Shown in pieces: positions 56,240 to 64,000 of a stretch of DNA of 64,000 nucleotides. The translations under genes and the position numbers were made by a program. Source of the DNA: Mytilus trossulus. Lineage: Eukaryota; Mollusca; Bivalvia; Mytilida; Mytilidae. Position 1 is the stretch's first letter, and each line of letters opens with the position of its first letter. The stretch is taken from assembly GCF_036588685.1 (NCBI RefSeq), contig NC_086383.1, positions 58,045,448 to 58,109,447 of the forward strand, read 5' to 3'. The notes beneath the pieces are model-generated. The model did no database searches and had not been told where the DNA came from. It saw only the letters and a program-made list of their open reading frames with translations.

Positions 56240-57480
56240 TTATTTACCGTTTTTTACATTGAGTCTATGGGAGGGGCATTCTGACTTTAACAATGCTAAT
56301 TAAAATGTGACTAAAAAAACACTGTACATCTGTAGGGTAGGTTAATTTTTAGCTAAAAAATAGGGTGGGTACCGTAATATGAAACACACATCTTTTATTT
56401 GGCCTTATACAAATAACTAAGTGTACCGTTTAACCAAATATATTATTTATTTTGACACTGTTTATACAAACTTCTGATGTTAATATTTGGTATTCTTTTG
56501 CAACATTTCAAACTGTACAACGTAAGCATTTATTTCCAACGTTCTATAACTAGTTCGAGAAAGGGAACAATCTATTTTATAGGTCAACAACAAGAAGGAA
56601 GAGACGCTGATTGGATAATAACATCTTGTTTGCATCATCATAATCTCTCTATCTAAAGATTATAGACGCTGATTGGATAGTCTTGTCTCGTCTGCTTCAT
56701 CATAATCATATTATCTGAAGTATGCTTATCACAAAACGACTTTGAATCGGAGATCAGCCGGAATATAGCGACTGATATTTTTCGGATTAGTTCTGATTAT
56801 TACAAAACGACAAAACCACTCCTGTTAAATAATTAAACATACGAACAACGATATGAGTACTTTTATTTTTTATTTGATTTTTTTGTTAAAACAATTCAAA
56901 CGTTTTACATCGTTCCATGACAGTATGAAACTGATTACAAAAAGGCTCATTATAAGGGTATAAATTTAACTTGAGCAAAAAAGGAAATGACTAAACTAAA
57001 AAGTTGAAATAAGACAAACAGGTTACACTATTGAGAAACGGAAGAAAAAAAAAATGAACAGACAAACAAGAGTCAACAACACGCTACATTGAAAATTAAA
57101 GATTGCGGTAAAATGAATCACTAGCGGAAACCTTTAGTGGATACACTTTTTTCATAACCGTCTTTTGACTTCAAAATTATTTTTTTCTCGACAGGTTGAC
57201 TATTGTTTGGGTAGAACTTTCTGGTACTCGGTCAAGTAAGAGCAACTACAAGAAGTAATTTAAAATTTGGAGAACATTATTAGCCGTTTTCCGATGATAG
57301 TGTGAGTGTAGAGAAAACCCATAAAGCAATTAATTTCCCACCCAAAATTGCAAAGATACATGTAGCAAGCTTGATTTTAATAATAATTGCTTTTATTTTA
57401 CCAATTACCAGAATGTCCCACATGTCGCAAAATTATATACTCCGGTAATATAGAAATGGTCTATTCGAGTAATCCAAAAG
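56240..57480. other. Intergenic sequence
   Basis: Two direct copies of gacgctgattggat with flanks at about 56604 and 56666 (60-bp duplication). No gene. Confidence 0.5.
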
Positions 57481-57680
57481 GCAGTCAGGCGGATCCAGGC
57501 ATTTTCATAAAGGGAGCCCACTGACTAACTAAGAGGGGGCCCTCTCCAGACATGATTTGGTAATTCCTTAAATAATCTGTCAAATTTTTCCTACAAAAAA
57601 AGGGGGGACGATTTCTCTGGAAAACCCCTAAATACGCGTCTGGGTCAACAGTTCTTGCCGCACTAGTGATCTGCAAGGCT
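57480..57680. mobile_element. CAGGCGGATCC-type MITE remnant
   Basis: caggcggatccaggcatttt and G/C runs (gagggggccc, aggggggacg) recall 43884-44026. A 63-codon frame inside is not a gene. Confidence 0.5.
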
Positions 57681-58148
57681 ATAGTTGGCTGTCACAGCAT
57701 TTCTATTTCTCTTGACCTTATTTAATACAGATTATTAATTATAAAGTGTTCCTGACAGCGTTTCGTTTTCAATTTTTGTTTTAAAACAAATGAACTAATA
57801 TGTATCCAAATTAAGAAAATTATGGCATTTTTATATAAAAAAAGCTTTAATTCCTTGTGTTGAACAGTTCTTCCGGATGTACTATCAATACATGACGCCA
57901 AACAGGATGAATTATGCCTTTGTTGTTTAATTTTAAAATTTGATAAATATTTTCCTTAGATAACATGTATAATATAACAAGAATATTGTTAATTTCCAAT
58001 TTAATCTGAACACTGATCATTTTTTGTATTAGTTTCTATTTTTTTCATGTTTTATTCGGATATTACCTACTCCATTGAAAGGAACGGAGGAAGAGGACAT
58101 GTATTGATGACTGTTCTGTTATCACGAAGATGCGTTATGTATTTAAGG

Positions 58149-58294
58149 AATGACTGTAATATTTTTTTCTGTCTATGAAGAAATAACATTAAAAATGTGG
58201 TGCACACTGAATAACGCGCGTAGTGGGTTATTTATCAGTGTGCACCTCATTTTTTATGTTATTCCGAATAGACAGAAAAAATATTACAGTCATT
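58149..58294. mobile_element. Inverted-repeat MITE, 146 bp, arms of about 65 bp
   Basis: AATGACTGTAATATTTTTTT at the left is mirrored to the right end at 58294 with few mismatches, through ggtgcacactga/tcagtgtgcacc to a short centre (gcgcgtagtgggtta). Two overlapping plus-strand frames here come from the repeat. Confidence 0.85.
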
Positions 58295-58439
58295 GCTTAT
58301 TATTTAATTCTAAATTCCATTTTAAACCGTAGAAAACGTCACGGTCACATGACTAAATTATGTTTATGGGCTCATAACAAAATAACGTCAGCCAATCAGG
58401 AGACGCGTTACATCCCAAATTAAATTATTAGGGTATAAT

Positions 58440-61400
58440 AGGAGCAATCTTCATTTCTGTACTCTCCAATTTAAATGCCATTTTAACTGTTTTTTTTCTT
58501 TCATTTGTTCAAGTCTTTCTATTTGAGCATTCCAGTACTCTCCATTTTTAATATTTGTGGCTTTTTTTTTCTCTCTATTCGTTTTTTCCCCCTCTTTTAT
58601 TCTTTATTTTTTTGTCTATTATTCTCTATTATGTAAACATAATCTAGATCCTCAGATATAATAGTTCAAAGAACTTTACATTACTGGAGTGGACCATTGG
58701 TGTTCGTATTAAAGTCCTCTCCATAAAAACCATAATAATATATAAAAAAACCTTTACAAGAGTTTTATATTTAAACAGATAGTACGTGAAATAGGGATGT
58801 ACGAAATGCATGAACACACAAGTCAAATATCAGTGTGGTTGTCTTTATATATCAAGAATACAATCTCGTTTCAATTTCAACAAAACATTCTGCATTTTTC
58901 TATTAGTAAAACCCTATTAAATTACACTAATGGTTATTGAACGATAAACTTTTAATTTTTTTCTATGAAATATTATATCATACAAGATGAGATATTTAAT
59001 CAACTGAACACAAAGACATTAACACTGTGTTAAAAAATCCCATTGAAAGTCTTTCATTGGACGTGTGTCATATATGATAAATATATGGCAAGTGAAATGA
59101 TTTTGTAAACAAATACTAGTGTACATCTACGATAATTTCATAAATGAGAGAATAACATCGCGGTAAATATTCGATTGAAAGTTTATCATCGCACGTCAGC
59201 TGGTTATGAATATTACTTGTCGGACACCGAATCATCAATGGCAATTTTGTATTACTCAAATACACTCATACAGGATGCTACCGAAGTGGGTTAACTTTTA
59301 AAGAAATAGGTCAAAAGCCTAAAAAAAAGATCATAGGTATTTTTTTCAGTATGTTTTATAAGTAAAGTGAATCCATTGTGTTTATAAAATGCAATGTTTC
59401 GTCTAATTACCTTCCTATGTATCGCTACCGACTGACTGACTAAAATGTACATCAAATATTTGCCACTGTTCGTCCAGCAATTAACAATTATTTAATCCAG
59501 CTGATATTGAACGAAATGGCAGTTTTACACCAGTCTAACAAATGACCAAATATATATGCCAATGGTATAAATATCTAATATCGATATAAGAGGCACATGT
59601 ATATGAAAAGGAAACATTGGGATTTACTGTTCGAATTTTTTTTTCATGTCTAAGACATTGTACATTTTATTTATTTCAATTGGAAAAAGAAAATTTACTC
59701 TTTTTTATAGAATGGAGAAGAAAGGACACGATGTATAATGGCGCATCATAAAAGAACAGCGCCACTAAGTATGTACTCGCCCCCTCGCCAACTTGTATGA
59801 TATTTAGAAATACATGTAGCATCATGAAATAAAAAAAACCAAAACAATTATGACGTGAAACAAAAAGTACCCGTTTTTAACTTTAATTTGATAAACCTAC
59901 AATGTACATATAAAGTATGAAGATAACTGCTGCACTTGTAATACAACATGCTAATAAAATAGTTCGAGATAACAGTAAGTCGTTCATAAAACTGTAGATA
60001 GGTTGAAATAAAATAAAAAAGATATTAATGGGAGTCCTATATTTCTCATTCTTTAATTTTTATTAATTCTGCCACCTATTCTATAATCGGAATAATTTAG
60101 CACCCCTGATTCCGTATTTTTGATTTGTTTTCGTTTTTTTCTTTTTTTTCTTTCTTTTTTTCGTTTTGTCCATTATTCTTTATTTTGCAAAATGGTCCCA
60201 TTTTCAGCCTCCGATATGTGTACATGTATTACCGCCATTGACAACTGAAGAATCTGTGTTTATCACTTTATATTAGTGAAAAGTATGTTTGTTTAAGGTT
60301 ATTACTAAAGACAAATACTTTATACTACTTATATAATATTGATGTCAGTCTAATGTATGCTGAAGTCTTAAAAACCTAGATAAGCAGCAAAATGTGACAC
60401 AAAGCTAAGATAAATACATACTAGACTAGTATTTGAAAGTAAGAATATTTAATGTGTTAAAACAAAATCTCTTTCCCAATGTGAAAAAAATTATAACGGA
60501 AGACTTCCAAAAATATGACTTTTACCCTATTTCGTAATATAAAAATAGTTTTTTTACGGAATCAAGAAGTCTATAATGTGAATTTTACGTAAATCATTAA
60601 ATGAATGTAACAGACAAAAACGAATTACTTTTAAAAGTTTTCAGAAAGAAAAGTGACATTCTTGTAAATTTCCCGTTTCAATTTCCTCATCACTCTTAAG
60701 AATCTTTAAAATAAATGTACTTTTCTTTATCAAGGACAAATAAAACAACTTCATGAAGTTGTTAAAATATGTATGAATTCTCAGTAAATCGAATAAAACT
60801 AAAACTAAGTGTTAACCGATCTTTTTTCATCGGTCCAAACGCATGTTCAAAATGTTCTTTCAAGTTTAAAATACGCTGATTAATTTTGTCATTTTCAAAC
60901 ACATATTATCTATTATACTCAGAAATTTCAATTCATCGTATGTACAGAGCCTGACGTTCAGAAATTAAAACAACTTAATCTCCGGTTCAATAACTTTTTA
61001 CTTTTTCTTTTACTTTTTTATTTTATTTAACAACATGCTGTAAACATGGCACTAACAAGACAACAGCACAAAGTAAACATGTTAGCAGAGGCGAACACAT
61101 AGAACAATCTATTTTTTTCGCGACAAGTTGAAAACTTTTTTTTTCTCTTTCAATTTTAACATTACAGATAGTGGCAGCTGAGGGTGAAACACACAATTTT
61201 TTTTTCAGAATCAAAAACAAATTATTTTTTTCTCCAAAATTGGAAAACCCCCCTTTTTTTTTCAAAAAAAAAACATAGCTCCCCCCCCCCCCCCACAAAT
61301 AAAATGGTTGCTGCTTTATATTATTACATGCTGCGCGCTTCGCAGAAAACAAGAACAAGATTTAAAAGTCTTTAAATTAACCAAGTCAAAAGTACCGGAT
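58440..61400. other. Intergenic sequence, low-complexity
   Basis: T-rich and A-rich tracts (58495-58620, 60120-60175, 61130-61300 with a C run at 61281-61294). No gene supported; minus and plus frames at 61023-61375 are low-complexity. Confidence 0.5.
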
Positions 61401-61411
61401 TACCACTGATA

Positions 61412-61830
61412 ATAAAATTGAGAAAGAAAATGGTGAATATGTCAAAGCGACAACCACCCGATCATAGAGCAGACAACAGCCGAAGGCAACCAATGGGTCT
61501 TCAATGTAGCGAGAATTCCCGCACCTGTATGTGTCCTTCAGCTGGCCCCTAAAAATATGCATAATAGTACAGTGATAATGAACGTCATACTAAACTCCGA
61601 ATAATACACAAGAAACTAAAATTTAAAATCATACAAGACTAACAAAGGCCAGAGGCTCCTGACTTGGGACAGGCGCAAAATTGCGGCGGGGTTAAACATG
61701 TTTATGAGATCTCAACCCTCCCCCTATACCTCTAGCCAATGTAGAAAAATAAAAGCATAACAATACGCACATTAAAATTCAATTCAAGAGAAGTCCGAGT
61801 CCGATTTCAAAAGATGTAACAAAAAAAAAC
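61412..61830 (+). repeat. Family E copy, long
   Basis: Colinear with 17075-17475 through tctcaaccctccccctatac and ctagccaatgtagaaaa to aagtccgagtccgat. Confidence 0.75.
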
Positions 61831-61911
61831 AAAAAATGACAATAATACATAAATAACAACAGACTACTAGCAGTTAACGGATGTCCATTCCACACCAGGT
61901 CACGTGACATA

Positions 61912-62110
61912 TAAAAAAGAAGATGTGGTATGATTGCCAATGATACAACTCTCCACAAGAGACCAAAATGACACAGATATTTAAAATAACTATAAGTCAC
62001 CGTACGGCCTTCAACAATGAGCAAAGCCCATACCGCATAGTCAGCTATAAAATTAAAAGGCCCGATATGACAATGTAAAACAATTTAAACGAGAAAACTA
62101 ACGGCCGTAT
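61912..62110 (+). repeat. Family C-related copy
   Basis: agatgtggtatgattgccaa, caccgtacggccttcaacaa and ccgcatagtcagctataaaa, ending in an A-run at 62119-62135. Confidence 0.7.
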
Positions 62111-62153
62111 TTATACAAAAAAAAAAAAAAAAAAATGAAAATTCACACATAAA

Positions 62154-62460
62154 ATGGAAATAGGGAATGTGTCAAAGAGACAACAACCCGACTATAGAAC
62201 AGACAACAGGCGAAGGCAAGCAATAGGCGTTCAATGCAGCGAGAATCGCCCGCAACCGGGGGCGTCCATATGCTGGCCCCTAATTACATATACAAAAATG
62301 TACATGTATACTAGTTCAGTAATAATGGACGTCATACTAAACTCCGAATTATACACAAGAAACTGAAATTAAAAATGACACAAGACTAACACAGGCCAGA
62401 GCTAACTAGGCTTCTGACTTGGGACAGGCGTAAAATTGCGGCTGGGTCAAACATGTTTTT
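62154..62460 (+). repeat. Family E copy
   Basis: tggaaatagggaatgtgtca, gcagcgagaatcgcccgcaa and cttctgacttgggacaggcg. Confidence 0.7.
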
Positions 62461-62469
62461 TTTAAACAT

Positions 62470-64000
62470 AGATCGAATGTGTAAATCCAACACTAAACCA
62501 TAAGTAAAATGATTTCTACCAAAACAGTATTTGTTTTCCTCATTAATATGCCAGCCTTTAATTTATACAAGATGTCATGTCTTTTCCAGGAACTTTATTA
62601 TCAACTTAGATGTTTCGAAAGATGAGAACAATCTTCCGGGAAAATAATCTAGATAAAAGGTATATAAACTGTTCAATCTTAAATTATAAGTATGTGTCAT
62701 GTCATTTTAAATGGCAGTACTTCATTTTATTGACTGAAATTTAAATGGATCTTTTTTTTTAAATTTTTGTTTATGATAAGTTTAAAAGGAAATGTGGGAT
62801 ACCACGATCGAATATTCATCAACATACATGTACCCTGAGGTAAAGAAGTGAATAAACACATTTTCTTCCTTAGTTTAATTTTTGGCAAGACATTTTATAT
62901 ATATACTTGTACAATACTTTCAAGTACAGAAAATGTATGTATTACTACTGCTAATATTGATTACAACCTTCTTTTATCTTTTAGTAGGGTTATTTATAAT
63001 TTTATAAAATCTAACAATATTTTGATGTTACAAACTAAGTCACGTATAGCACAGAGGTACTTGCAGGATCGCTATGCAGTTACTGAAATCACTTTATTTT
63101 GGTAAAAAGTTCAGTTCTTCCATGGTTTATTTAATGCGTTTCCCTCGGTTTTAGTTTGTTACCCCGATTTTGTTTTTTGTCCATGGATTTATGAGTTTTG
63201 AACAGCGGTTTACTACTGTTGCCTTTATTTAAATATTAAAATTGTTAAAGTTTTATATTTTTTGCCTATTTAGGTTTAATTTTTGCATGCTTTGCATTTA
63301 ACAGTTTGACCACATCTTTCGTTTCACATAATTTCTAGCACCTTTATTGCTTCGTGATAAAGAGTGTTAATCTGAACACATGTACATGTACGCATCTAAA
63401 CTGTTTGTCAAAATATGGACATTGGTTTAGTTGGAGCAAGTAGTATATATAAGGGTATATAGTTTTTATGTGGAATAATCATTTAAGAAGAAGTTTGGTT
63501 TAAAATCATGACTTGATATATATAATAGTGGGTAGAAGTAAATGCAGTTGAATTTAGCATCGCTATTAAAGTCAAAAATCATGATATTTAAGGGGGTATC
63601 CAGCAATTTGACTAACACATGTTTGACATGCTTAATTTCTATAAACATCATATTTGGTCATTGAGAACCCTGATCTCACTTTACAGATAGTATGTGATTA
63701 AAACGCAGAGCTGATTTTTAAAGAGTTAATTCCCTTAAGCTTTGTTCACCTTTCGGCACAATTGTCTCCGGCCGATTCCGTACCCTCTTGAAGAGTAGCG
63801 GATTCTACCGAGAATTGCCGAATGTTTTCGGAAGTATCAGGAAGGAATGGCTATTAAATAGTTGCATGAAGTACTATTTTTGTTATTGTATAATAATATA
63901 ATATCCAGGAAATAAAATGTCAATTACTAATGTCGGTCTATTCATGGACACGTGCTTAATTACAATGGATTTCATTATCATGATCAAAATTAATCATCTT
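62470..64000. other. Intergenic sequence
   Basis: No gene seen. A TTAA-bounded stretch at 63592-63734 starts GGGGGTATCC and ends TTCCC, too weakly inverted to call a MITE. Confidence 0.45.

Noticed and set aside
61023-61375. Overlapping frames on both strands
   Set aside because: Built from homopolymer runs (A, T, C), so composition alone explains them.
63592-63734. Possible TTAA MITE
   Set aside because: TTAA is on both sides, but the ends (GGGGGTATCC against GGGAATTAAC) are too dissimilar and TTAA is frequent by chance here.

Overview
The window is eukaryotic and reads as a piece of a marine bivalve genome, most like a mussel (Mytilus). It is AT-rich, with short exons, GT-AG introns up to 8.5 kb, AATAAA polyadenylation signals, and a dense load of repeats of kinds I associate with mussel genomes. 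The species call is inference, because no rRNA, mitochondrial or other marker gene is present.

Three host genes can be supported. (1) A single-exon B-box/coiled-coil/beta-propeller TRIM-like protein lies on the minus strand at 15338-17050. (2) A complete eight-exon gene lies on the plus strand at 23503-38734. It encodes a secreted protein of 316 residues with a signal peptide, a PAN/apple-like domain, a short Cys-rich exon and five EGF-like domains, each EGF on its own phase 1-1 exon. A decayed copy of its first exon lies just upstream. (3) The last three exons of a minus-strand transmembrane receptor lie at 44956-47630. It has a Cys-rich ectodomain, one membrane helix and a cytoplasmic tail with eight Y-x-N motifs, which is the Grb2 SH2-docking signature. 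Its 5' exons were not found.

The rest is mostly transposon-derived. 0-9 kb holds a TTAA-flanked MITE, a 1.7-kb head-to-head foldback element built from GTTCGC-type subrepeats, a perfect 26-bp-arm palindrome, and a decayed APE-type LINE. The LINE keeps a 2A-like peptide next to a PHD-like zinc finger. 9-15 kb holds two more TTAA MITEs, one split by a different TTAA MITE. 41-42.5 kb and 50.8-52.9 kb hold two decayed reverse transcriptases of Penelope-like type, the second flanked by inverted repeats of about 100 bp. Several untyped dispersed families, smaller MITEs, inverted repeats and tandem arrays fill the introns and intergenic space. 53-64 kb has no recognisable gene.

The most interesting system is a dispersed repeat family, at least a dozen copies on both strands, that carries a type I hammerhead ribozyme. 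It has the CTGATGA core, a stem II, GAAA, a minimal stem III, a GTC cleavage triplet and a closing stem I. At least one copy is intact in every element and others show graded decay. Two loci have about 340-346 bp spacing between repeated segments, which suggests tandem multimers of the retrozyme type. A separate 402-bp triple tandem repeat in intron 2 of the EGF gene carries a decayed version of the same core.
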